DNA from: JAXGPP01 sp964436865
GTDB taxonomy: Bacteria; Planctomycetota; Planctomycetia; Pirellulales; Thermoguttaceae
Length of the DNA stretch: 25,478 bases
Direction of reading: 5' to 3'
Assembly (NCBI GenBank): GCA_964436865.1
Contig: CAYTFK010000065.1
Location: 1 to 25,478 of the forward strand
Shown here: piece after piece, positions 8,541-16,173 of the stretch
Numbering within the stretch: the stretch's first letter is position 1
How the letters are laid out: each line of letters begins with the position of its first letter
The notes under the pieces: generated by a model
What the model was told of the DNA's origin: nothing
Databases searched by the model: none
The model's input: the letters and a program-made list of their open reading frames with translations, nothing else
Program-made: the position numbers and the translations under genes

Positions 8541-9530
8541 ATGAACCACGTCGAACGCTTCCGGGCGGTGATGGATTTTCAGCCGGTCGATCGGTTGCCG
8601 CGCTGGGAGTGGGCCATGTGGTGGGACGAGACGATCGCCCAGTGGCGCAAGCAGGGTCTGCCCGACAGTCTCCAGGGCGTGTTCGAGATCGCCGAGCACT
8701 TCGGGCTTGATCCGTATCAGCAGTTCTGGTTCTCGACAACCGATCCGACGATCGAAGCGGTGCAGCATCACGTCGAAGGAATCGTCTCCAACATGGACGA
8801 TTACCTGCGGCTGCGCGGCCGCTTCTTTCCGGATCACAGCGCGGCGATCGAGTCGATGCGGCCATGGGCGGCGCGGCAGGCTCGCGGCGAGGCGGTGGTC
8901 TGGATCACGCTCGAGGGCTACTTCTGGTTTCCGCGGACGCTGATGGGATTCTCGAAGATCAGCCTCGCCCTTTACGACCAGCCGGAACTGATCCACCGCA
9001 TCAACCAGGACCTGACCGACTTCAACCTGAAGATCATCGACCAGGTTCGCCGGGCGTGCGTTCCCACGTTCGCCACGATCGCCGAGGACATGTCTTATAA
9101 CCACGGTCCGATGATTTCGGAGAAGCACTTCGACGAGTTCATCGCCCCCTACTACCGGCAGATCGTGCCGCGCTTGCAGGAGATGAACGCGGTGACGATT
9201 GTCGACACCGACGGCGACGTGACGCGGTTGGTGCCCTGGCTGATGCGCGAAGGGATCCAGGGGGTGCTGCCGCTGGAGCGGCAGGCGGGCGTTGACGGGA
9301 TGGCGCTGCGGAAGCAGTACCCGGAAGTTCGTCTGGTGGGGCACTTCAACAAGATGGTGATGGACAAGGGAGAGGAAGCCATTCGCGGAGAGTTTGAGCG
9401 GCTGTTGCCGCTGATGCGGAGCGGCGGATTCATCCCCAGTGTGGATCACCAGACACCGCCTCACGTGACCATCGACCAGTACCGCGTGTATCGCCGTCTG
9501 CTCGACGAATATACGGCGGCGGCAGTGTAA
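8541..9530 (+). CDS. Uroporphyrinogen decarboxylase superfamily protein (not HemE)
   Basis: A 329-residue soluble protein with the barrel pattern of the URO-D superfamily, which also includes cobamide/corrinoid-linked methyltransferases such as MtaA, MtbA and CmuA. Supporting segments are EDMSYNHGPMIS near residue 180, VDTDGDVTRLVPW, LPLERQAGVD, and the C-terminal GGFIPSVDHQTPP. The HemE N-terminal signature with MRQAGRY is absent; instead there is RLPRWEWAMWWDE, so haem synthesis is unlikely. No signal peptide is seen, making it the one clearly cytoplasmic member of the run 4400-12988. It has no Shine-Dalgarno at its start because the heptamer repeat runs up to the ATG. Relatives often sit in planctomycete sugar clusters, but their reaction is not established. 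Methyl transfer from a methylated sugar is one untested idea. Confidence 0.85.
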   Translation: MNHVERFRAVMDFQPVDRLPRWEWAMWWDETIAQWRKQGLPDSLQGVFEIAEHFGLDPYQQFWFSTTDPTIEAVQHHVEGIVSNMDDYLRLRGRFFPDHSAAIESMRPWAARQARGEAVVWITLEGYFWFPRTLMGFSKISLALYDQPELIHRINQDLTDFNLKIIDQVRRACVPTFATIAEDMSYNHGPMISEKHFDEFIAPYYRQIVPRLQEMNAVTIVDTDGDVTRLVPWLMREGIQGVLPLERQAGVDGMALRKQYPEVRLVGHFNKMVMDKGEEAIRGEFERLLPLMRSGGFIPSVDHQTPPHVTIDQYRVYRRLLDEYTAAAV

Positions 9531-9619
9531 CCAGTGCCAATGCAGCAAGTGCCCTGCGTGCTGTACAGCCGGAGTCTCGCCGAGATCATCCCAGATTCTT
9601 CTTCCACCGGATTCACTCT

Positions 9620-12600
9620 ATGACCACTCGACTGATTGTTGCCGCTATTGTCTTCGCTTTGGCTGTTGTGACGCAGGCGGCTCCGCCGGAGCCCATCCGC
9701 CCGGAGTTGAAATCGGCTCTGGAGCCGATGGTCGACCTGGAGCAGGGCTGGAAGGATCCGCCGCAGATGGCCCGGACGCGGTGCTGGTGGTGGTGGCTCA
9801 ACGGAAACGTGACGCCGGAAGCGATTACGCGCGACCTGGAGGAGATGAAGGCCAAGGGGCTGGGAGGCGCGAACATCATCGACGCCGGCGGGGCCGAGCA
9901 GCGGGGTAACCTGCAGGTGCCTCACGGTCCGGACTTCGGCACACCCGAGTGGCGGAAGCTGTTCGTGCACGCGCTGGCGGAGGCCGATCGGCTGGGACTG
10001 GAACTGGGGTTCAACATTCAGAGCGGATGGAACCTTGGCGGGCCGAGCGTGCTGCCGGAAGAGTCGACCAAGCGGCTGACATGGTCGGAGGTCAACATCA
10101 CGGGTGGCAAGCCGGTAGCGGTCGAGTTGGCGGCGCCGGCGGCGATCGAGGGCTTCTATCGCGACGTGGCGGTGGTTGCATTTCCGCTGCCGGGCGATGC
10201 GGCGGTCTCGTGCCAGTTGGCCGCCAGTTCGACGCAGGGAAATCAACCGCTGGAGAACATGGTTGACGGCAAGCTGGAGACTTTCTGGGTTTCGGCGGGC
10301 GGCCAGTCGGGCCAGGGGCCTGCGCCGGATCGGCCGGAGTGGATTGAACTGCGATTCAGCGCGCCGGTGACCGCCGATCGGTTCGTGCTCCAGGGCCGGC
10401 CCGGTTATGGCCCGAAGCAGTGCCGGCTGGAAGCGGCCGCGACCGATGGCGCGCTCGTCACGCTGGCGGAGTTCGCGATGGCGGCCGACGAGCGGAAGGT
10501 GATTACGTTCGACAAGACCACGACCACGAAATTGCGCCTCGTGGTCACTGCGGCGTTCGACCCGAAGTTCCCCGCTTCGCCGCGGAACGTGCAGATCGCG
10601 GAGATTGCGCTTCTGCTCGGCGAAACGCCGCTCGACCTGGCGCCGAACTCGGCAGGCCGGATCGACAACTTCGAGCAGAAGGCGTATTACCGCTACCCGG
10701 GCAGCTTCACCGCCACCGAGGCGTGGCATCTGCTGGAATCGCCGGCCGACGAGCCCGGGCGTGCCTATCCGAAGCAGAGCGACGTGGTCGATCTGACCAC
10801 GAAGATGGATGCCGCGGGCAAGCTCCAATGGGACGCTCCGGCAGGCCCGTGGAAGGTGCTGCGGGTGGGCTACACGCTGGCCGGCTCGCACGTGTCTACC
10901 CACAGTGAGAACGGCGGCGGTTGGGCGATCGACTATCTCGACGCGCGGACGTTTGACGCCTACTGGAAGCGCGTCATGGAGCCGATTCTGGAGGAGGCGA
11001 AACCTTATGTCGGCCGCTCGCTCCGCTATCTGCATACCGATAGCTGGGAACTGGGGCCGGTGAACTGGACGGCGGAGATGCCGCGGGAGTTCCGCCGCCT
11101 GCGCGGCTACGACCTCCTGCCGATGCTCCCCGCGCTGGCGGGCTATGTGGTGGAGAGCCAGGAGTACTCAACGCGGTTTCTGAACGACTTCCGCCGCACG
11201 CTGGCCGACCTGATCGCCGGGAGCAAGTATGCGACCTTTGCCGCCTACGCGCACCAGCGCGGGCTGGGCATCCACCCGGAGTCGGGCGGGCCACACGCGG
11301 CGCCGATCGACGCTCTGGAGTGCCTGGGGCGGAACGATATACCGATGGGCGAGTTCTGGGCCCGTTCGGCGACGCACCGGGTGGAGGACTGGCAGCGGCT
11401 ATTTGTGAAGCAGTCGGCATCGGCTGCCCACATTTACGGCAAGCGCCTGGTGCTGGCCGAGGCGTTTACGACCATTGGCCCGCACTGGGAGAAGGACCCG
11501 CACGATCTGAAGCCGGTGTTTGACCAGGTGGCCTGCGAAGGGTTGAACGTGACGATGCTACACACGTTCGACTGTTCGCCGGCGGAGATGGGGCTTCCGG
11601 GCCAGGCGTACTTCGCTGGAACGCACGTCAATCCGCAGGTGACCTGGTGGAACCAGGCCGGCGCATTCTTCGCTTACCTGAACCGCTGCCACTTCCTGTT
11701 GCAGCAGGGACTGCCGGTGTCGGACGTCGTTTACTTCTACGGCGAGAACATCCCCGCCTTCGTCCGCCTGAAGCGCGATGATCCGGCCGGCGTCCTGCCG
11801 GGTTACGACTACGACGTGATCAATGCCGAGGCGCTTGTGGCGCGGGCTTCCGTCCGCGACGGCCGTATTGTGCTTCCCGACGGTACGAGCTACCGGCTCT
11901 TGGTAATGCCCAAGTACGACGCGACCACGCTCAAGACGCTCGCGCACATCGCCACGCTGGTGGAGTCGGGGGCGACGCTCGTCGGCCGCAAGCCCCAGAA
12001 ACCGCTCGGCGTGGGCGTGTCGCCGGAGGATGATGCGAAGTTCCAGGCGCTTGCCGCAAAGCTGTGGGGCGAGGGGAACGCGGACGAGCCGCGTGAGAAC
12101 CGCGTCGGGCAGGGACGAGTGATCTCCGGCAAGACGGCCCGCGCGGTGCTCGAGGAAGAGGGCACAGGGCCGGATTTCACGTTTACTGGCGAAAAAGAGG
12201 ACTCGCTTCTCGATTACATCCACCGCACCACGGGCGAGGCGGAGATCTACTTCGTCGCCAATCGGCTGGAGCGAGCGGAGAAAGCGGAAGTCTCGTTCCG
12301 CATCACCGGCCGGCAGCCGGAATTGTGGGAGCCGGTGACGGGAAGAATCCGCGACGCGCGGGCTTTCCGCCAAGCGAACGGCCGGACGATCGTGCCGCTG
12401 GAGTTCGATCCGGCAGGGTCAATGTTCGTCATCTTCCGCCGGGCGATCGCGGTCGACGCGGCGGGCGATGCGGCGCGGAACCATCCGGTCGTGTCGGACC
12501 TCATGCCGCTCGAAGGGCCGTGGAAGGTGCGGTTCGACCCGCGATGGGGCGGGCCCGAAGCGGTCGAGTTCGGGCACCTGGTGAGTTGGACCGAGCGGCC

Positions 12601-12988
12601 GGAGGAGGGCATTCGCTTCTACTCCGGAGCGGCCGTGTACGAGAAGACGCTCGATCTGCCTGCGGCGCGAGGCGGCGAGAATGGCCGCCGGGTTCTGTTG
12701 GATCTCGGAGAGGTGAAGAACATCGCCCAGGTGTGGGTCAACGGCAAGGAACTGGGGATCGCCTGGACAACACCCTTCCGAGTGGACATTACTGATGCGC
12801 TCCGCCCGGCGGGGAATCGGCTGGAGATCAAGGTGGTGAACTTGTGGCCCAACCGGCTGATTGGGGACCAGCACCTTCCGCCGGACCAGCGCCGGACGAA
12901 GACCAACGTCACCAAGTTCACGAAGGACTCGCCGCTTCTGCCGTCGGGCCTGCTGGGGCCAGTGAGGTTGATGGAGGCGGTGGAATAG
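9620..12988 (+). CDS. GH106-like glycoside hydrolase 2 with internal discoidin-like domain
   Basis: A complete protein of 1122 residues with a Sec signal peptide (about 1-20, ending VTQAAPPE). The catalytic region begins with ARTRCWWWWLNGNVTPEAI. It is interrupted at about 195-331 by an F5/8-type C (discoidin, carbohydrate-binding) domain, recognisable from ENMVDGKLETFW, WIELRF and an AEIALL end. It then continues with HTDSWELGPVNW (Glu477) and LAEAFTT (Glu614). These glutamates are 137 residues apart, like the pair in the first GH106 here (142 apart), and are the likely catalytic pair. A C-terminal galactose-binding-like sandwich covers about 967-1122 and ends PSGLLGPVRLMEAVE, the usual family ending. 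No ribosome-binding site is obvious. The 89-nt spacing suggests co-transcription with the URO-D gene. Likely a secreted exo-glycosidase on rhamnose or a related sugar. Confidence 0.9.
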   Translation: MTTRLIVAAIVFALAVVTQAAPPEPIRPELKSALEPMVDLEQGWKDPPQMARTRCWWWWLNGNVTPEAITRDLEEMKAKGLGGANIIDAGGAEQRGNLQVPHGPDFGTPEWRKLFVHALAEADRLGLELGFNIQSGWNLGGPSVLPEESTKRLTWSEVNITGGKPVAVELAAPAAIEGFYRDVAVVAFPLPGDAAVSCQLAASSTQGNQPLENMVDGKLETFWVSAGGQSGQGPAPDRPEWIELRFSAPVTADRFVLQGRPGYGPKQCRLEAAATDGALVTLAEFAMAADERKVITFDKTTTTKLRLVVTAAFDPKFPASPRNVQIAEIALLLGETPLDLAPNSAGRIDNFEQKAYYRYPGSFTATEAWHLLESPADEPGRAYPKQSDVVDLTTKMDAAGKLQWDAPAGPWKVLRVGYTLAGSHVSTHSENGGGWAIDYLDARTFDAYWKRVMEPILEEAKPYVGRSLRYLHTDSWELGPVNWTAEMPREFRRLRGYDLLPMLPALAGYVVESQEYSTRFLNDFRRTLADLIAGSKYATFAAYAHQRGLGIHPESGGPHAAPIDALECLGRNDIPMGEFWARSATHRVEDWQRLFVKQSASAAHIYGKRLVLAEAFTTIGPHWEKDPHDLKPVFDQVACEGLNVTMLHTFDCSPAEMGLPGQAYFAGTHVNPQVTWWNQAGAFFAYLNRCHFLLQQGLPVSDVVYFYGENIPAFVRLKRDDPAGVLPGYDYDVINAEALVARASVRDGRIVLPDGTSYRLLVMPKYDATTLKTLAHIATLVESGATLVGRKPQKPLGVGVSPEDDAKFQALAAKLWGEGNADEPRENRVGQGRVISGKTARAVLEEEGTGPDFTFTGEKEDSLLDYIHRTTGEAEIYFVANRLERAEKAEVSFRITGRQPELWEPVTGRIRDARAFRQANGRTIVPLEFDPAGSMFVIFRRAIAVDAAGDAARNHPVVSDLMPLEGPWKVRFDPRWGGPEAVEFGHLVSWTERPEEGIRFYSGAAVYEKTLDLPAARGGENGRRVLLDLGEVKNIAQVWVNGKELGIAWTTPFRVDITDALRPAGNRLEIKVVNLWPNRLIGDQHLPPDQRRTKTNVTKFTKDSPLLPSGLLGPVRLMEAVE

Positions 12989-13268
12989 GAAGGCGGGAGG
13001 GAAGACGCATAGCGACAAAGAAAACGATCTTCCGGGTTTAGGGTGGGTCTGAAAGCATGGACGTGTTGTTCAGATAGCACAAGGAAACGACGAGACCTTG
13101 CTGCAGTGCCCGGAGGTTTGACGCAAGGCCAAGCACGTTTCTGCCGTACGTTCAACACCAAGCGTCAGGCACAGCGTAACCGACTTGAGTTGGGTCGCGT
13201 ATACTATGGAGAGAGCGGCCGAGTCGCAGTTGTGGAAGCGTACAGGAAGACATTAAAGGACAGCAGCA

Positions 13269-13499
13269 ATGGATTGGCACGATCGCATTAGCATCGACCC
13301 GAAAGTACTTGTAGGCAAGCCGGTCATCAAGGGGACGCGCATTGCCGTGGAGTTCGTCGTGGACCTTCTCGGGCGCGGATGGACGACCGAACAGATACTT
13401 CAGGAATATGATCACCTAACGCCTCAGGACATTCAGGCGTGTCTGGCCTACGCAAGCGATATCCTCAGGTCGGAGCGGGTGTACCCGCTGCCAGCGTGA
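13269..13499 (+). CDS. DUF433 family antitoxin
   Basis: A 76-residue protein matching the DUF433 (VapB45-like) antitoxin family: ISIDPKVLVGKPVIKGTRI is the typical opening, followed by a helix-turn-helix-like region with TTEQILQEYDHLT and DIQACLAYA. Members neutralise the neighbouring PIN-like toxin and usually autoregulate. An AGGA tract ends 9 nt before the ATG (8-nt spacer). It is followed 11 nt later by the DUF5615 toxin gene, a standard arrangement. The 280-nt region upstream holds no other gene I can support. A TATACT box at 13200-13205 is a possible -10, but no good -35 matches it. Confidence 0.92.
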   Translation: MDWHDRISIDPKVLVGKPVIKGTRIAVEFVVDLLGRGWTTEQILQEYDHLTPQDIQACLAYASDILRSERVYPLPA

Positions 13500-13510
13500 A
13501 GGACCGAGAG

Positions 13511-13888
13511 ATGCGCTTTCTGGCCAACGAAAACATCACTCGCACGGTCATTGCACAGTTGCGCCAGAGGGGCCACGACGTGCTCTCAGTCAAGCAGTCA
13601 ATGCGGTCCGAGAGTGACGAGACGATCTTGGCTCGGGCTCAGGCAGAGGAGCGCATCGTGCTCACGCACGATAAGGATTTTGGCGAACTGGCTTTCCGAT
13701 ATCAACTGCCAGCAGGGTGTGGCGTAATCCTGCTGCGGCTGGCCGGCTCAAGCCGCGACGCAGACAACCGGCGCGCTCTGGAAGCCTTGCAGAGCCGAGA
13801 CGACTGGGTGGGGCATTTTTCTGTGATCACCGATGATCGCATCCGTATGCGGCCATTGCCAACCCCGCCAGGCGGGCCAGCTACGTGA
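13511..13888 (+). CDS. DUF5615 family PIN-like toxin
   Basis: A 125-residue protein of the DUF5615 (Mut7-C/PIN-like) family, predicted ribonuclease toxins that pair with DUF433 antitoxins. The start at 13511 is favoured because AAGGA lies 7 nt upstream and homologues begin MRFLANEN; the longer open frame from 13439 would overlap the antitoxin. Acidic active-site candidates are Glu7, Asp36 (SESDETIL), Asp54 and Asp56 (LTHDKDFGEL). Asn6 occupies a position that is Asp in many members, so metal binding may be altered, although Asn variants are not rare. The pair sits between the GH106 operon and the esterase fusion, probably as an independent inserted module that does not take part in the pathway. 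Confidence 0.9.
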   Translation: MRFLANENITRTVIAQLRQRGHDVLSVKQSMRSESDETILARAQAEERIVLTHDKDFGELAFRYQLPAGCGVILLRLAGSSRDADNRRALEALQSRDDWVGHFSVITDDRIRMRPLPTPPGGPAT

Positions 13889-13952
13889 GTGCTCTGCGGA
13901 TCAACGCGGCGTCGACATTGCAGCCTTAGCACCCCAAGCGAGGCATCGCTTC

Positions 13953-16097
13953 ATGAACCAGATCGGGCAAGGAATAGCGGGCTCGGCACGAGTCGTTGCG
14001 GTTCTCGTGGCAGCAATGACGCTGAGTGTACCGAGAACGAAAGAGATTGCCGCAGAATCGCCTCCCGCGAGGGACGCCTGGAGCCGGATCGCGGCGGCGT
14101 TTGAACCGCCGGCAGAGTATGCCAATGACTTGGGCGAGTACCGCTCGCCGCTGGTATTCGACGATGGCCGGCCTGTCCGCACGGCGGAGGATTGGAAGGC
14201 GCGGCGGGAGGAAATCCGCGCCTACTGGCAGCAGGAGCTCGGGGCGTTGCCCGCGGTGATCGAGCGGCCGAAGGTGGAGGTGATTGCCGAGGAGCAGCGT
14301 GAGAACTTCGCCCAGAAGAAGGTTCGCCTGGAGGCCGCACCGGACCTGTCGATCGACGGCTATCTGCTCTTGCCGGACGGCAGCGGGCCGCACCCGGCGG
14401 TGCTCGTAGTGTATTACGAGCCCGAGACCGGCGCGGGTTTGAACGACAAGAAGCTGCGGGACTTCGGCTACCAGTTGGCCCGCCGCGGGTTTGTGGCCTT
14501 GTCGATCGGCTGGCCCGAGTCGTACACCGCCGAGCAAAGCCCCGAGCGCCAGCCGCTGGTGTCGCTGGCCTACGTCGCGGCAAACTGTTACCAGGCCCTG
14601 GCGTCGCTCAAGGAGGTCGATCCGAAGCGAGTGGGCGTGGTGGGCCATTCCTTCGGCGGCAAATGGGCGATGTTCGCCGCCTGTCTCTATGACAAGTTCG
14701 CCTGCGCCGCCTGGTCCGATCCGGGAATCGTGTTCGACGAGAGGCGGCCCAACGTCAATTACTGGGAACCGTGGTACCTGGGATGGGAGCCCGGAACGAC
14801 GCGCAAGCCGGGCGTGCCCAGCGACGCCAATCCGCGAACCGGGCCGTACAAGGAACTCGTGAAAGCGGGGCGGGATCTGCACGAACTGCACGCCCTGATG
14901 GCCCCGCGGCCGTTTCTGGTTTCGGGTGGTTCCGAGGATCCGCCCGAGCGCTGGCGGGCCCTGAACCACGCGGTGGCGGTGAACCGGCTGTTGGGCTACG
15001 AACAGCGCGTGGCGATGACCAACCGTCCGGCGCACTCGCCCACCGAGGAGTCGAACGAGCAACTCTATTCGTTCTTCGAGCACTTCCTGAAAACCGGCGA
15101 GAAGATTCCGGTCGTGTATTCGACGGATCTCTTGCACCCGCACGACGATCCGGACGATCACTACGATCTGGCGTGCCTGTTCGCGTTGCCGGAGTTCGAC
15201 CGGCGCGGGATCATCCTCGACCTGGGTGAGCGGCAGGCGCAGCGTGCGGGGCGGCCGGCGGTGCGGCAGATGGAACACATCAGCGGCCGGCAGGTGCCGA
15301 CCGCCTTCGGGTTGAACCGCCCGCTGCGGACCCGCGACGATCAGGCCCGCGACGAACCGAGGGAATTCCAGGCCGGCATCGAGATGCTGCTCGCCGTGCT
15401 CCGTGAATCGCGTGAGGCGGTGACGATCTTCACCACAGGCAGTTGCCGCGACGTGGCGGCGGCGGTGAATCGCGAACCGGAACTGATGCGTGCCAAGGTG
15501 AAGGCGATCTACTTCAATGTCGGCCGGGGCCTGAACGCGCCGCAGGACGAGTGGAACGTGAAGCTCGACCCGGTGGCCTACTTGCGCATGTTCGAGTCCG
15601 GGTTGCCGCTCTACTGGTGCCCGTGCTTCGGTGAAGACGGCTACGGGACGCACTATGAAGCCGACCAGTCACTCGTGGTCGGCGCCTGCGCCACGCCAGT
15701 GCGGAACTTCTTCGTCTACTGCCTGACGAAATCGACGGCCGATCCGATCGAGTTCCTCGCCAGCGCAAGCGACGTGCCCCAGGGGCCGCGGTCGATGTGG
15801 TGTACCGGCCCGATGATTCATGCCGCCGGGCGCCGCATCTACCGCCAATCGCCCGGCGAGTACGTCGCGCTGCGGCCGGAGGAAGCGGTCCGGCAGGGCT
15901 TGACGGGCGCGGAGGTCGAGGTGTTCCGCTTCGTGCCGATGCATGCCGGCGTGGAGCGCACGGCGGATCCGGCCAGGCTCACCGTGGACATCGAGTCCGC
16001 CGAGCCAAACGGGTTCGTGTTCCGTGCAACGAGCCCCGAGTACCGCGCTGTGATGGCTTCGTGTCTGAAGAACCTGCTGGCAGGCCTGGGACGGTGA
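13953..16097 (+). CDS. Secreted alpha/beta-hydrolase fused to a nucleoside-hydrolase-like domain
   Basis: A protein of 714 residues from the ATG at 13953, where a signal-like hydrophobic segment begins (GSARVVAVLVAAMTLSV); the upstream in-frame ATG at 13833 lies inside the toxin gene. Residues about 50-380 form an alpha/beta-hydrolase of the dienelactone-hydrolase or acetyl-xylan-esterase type. The nucleophile motif is GHSFGG with Ser233, an acidic loop is SGGSEDPPERW, and His361 (PAHSP) completes a plausible triad. From about residue 390 a different domain begins with DLLHPHDDPDDHYDLA, an acidic cluster like the calcium-binding DxDxxxDD entry of inosine/uridine nucleoside hydrolases, and continues to the end. 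Each domain is individually recognisable, the second less firmly. The combination suggests sequential ester and N- or O-glycosidic cleavage outside the cytoplasm. Substrate unknown. Confidence 0.8.
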   Translation: MNQIGQGIAGSARVVAVLVAAMTLSVPRTKEIAAESPPARDAWSRIAAAFEPPAEYANDLGEYRSPLVFDDGRPVRTAEDWKARREEIRAYWQQELGALPAVIERPKVEVIAEEQRENFAQKKVRLEAAPDLSIDGYLLLPDGSGPHPAVLVVYYEPETGAGLNDKKLRDFGYQLARRGFVALSIGWPESYTAEQSPERQPLVSLAYVAANCYQALASLKEVDPKRVGVVGHSFGGKWAMFAACLYDKFACAAWSDPGIVFDERRPNVNYWEPWYLGWEPGTTRKPGVPSDANPRTGPYKELVKAGRDLHELHALMAPRPFLVSGGSEDPPERWRALNHAVAVNRLLGYEQRVAMTNRPAHSPTEESNEQLYSFFEHFLKTGEKIPVVYSTDLLHPHDDPDDHYDLACLFALPEFDRRGIILDLGERQAQRAGRPAVRQMEHISGRQVPTAFGLNRPLRTRDDQARDEPREFQAGIEMLLAVLRESREAVTIFTTGSCRDVAAAVNREPELMRAKVKAIYFNVGRGLNAPQDEWNVKLDPVAYLRMFESGLPLYWCPCFGEDGYGTHYEADQSLVVGACATPVRNFFVYCLTKSTADPIEFLASASDVPQGPRSMWCTGPMIHAAGRRIYRQSPGEYVALRPEEAVRQGLTGAEVEVFRFVPMHAGVERTADPARLTVDIESAEPNGFVFRATSPEYRAVMASCLKNLLAGLGR

Positions 16098-16139
16098 GGT
16101 CCGGCGGCGCGTGGCGCAAGCGTGCCAGCGGTGGGAAGG

Positions 16140-16167
16140 AATGACCAGGCACCAATGACCAATGCGC
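16140..16167. repeat. Short degenerate heptamer repeat in a convergent spacer
   Basis: Four adjacent 7-nt units: AATGACC, AGGCACC, AATGACC, AATGCGC. The exact AATGACCA occurs twice, 14 nt apart. It lies between the convergent ends of the hydrolase fusion and the molybdenum hydroxylase. The unit differs from the array at 8478 but has the same 7-nt period. It is short, so chance cannot be excluded. Confidence 0.45.
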
Positions 16168-16173
16168 TGGGGG

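Noticed and set aside
8541..9530. Annotation as HemE (uroporphyrinogen decarboxylase for haem synthesis)
   Set aside because: The HemE N-terminal MRQAGRY signature is missing and the context is not haem synthesis.
9461..11035. 524-codon minus-strand frame opposite GH106-2, and similar frames at 5564-6955, 8394-9548 and 13926-15653
   Set aside because: All lie opposite well-supported genes and show only Arg/His-rich low-information sequence. One at 8394-9548 owes part of its length to the heptamer repeat being stop-free on that strand.
13200..13205. TATACT as the promoter -10 of the toxin-antitoxin pair
   Set aside because: No acceptable -35 at 16-18 nt; the TTGAGT nearby is only 9 nt away.
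13043..13291. Small plus-strand frame before the antitoxin
   Set aside because: It overlaps the antitoxin start and has no recognisable motif.
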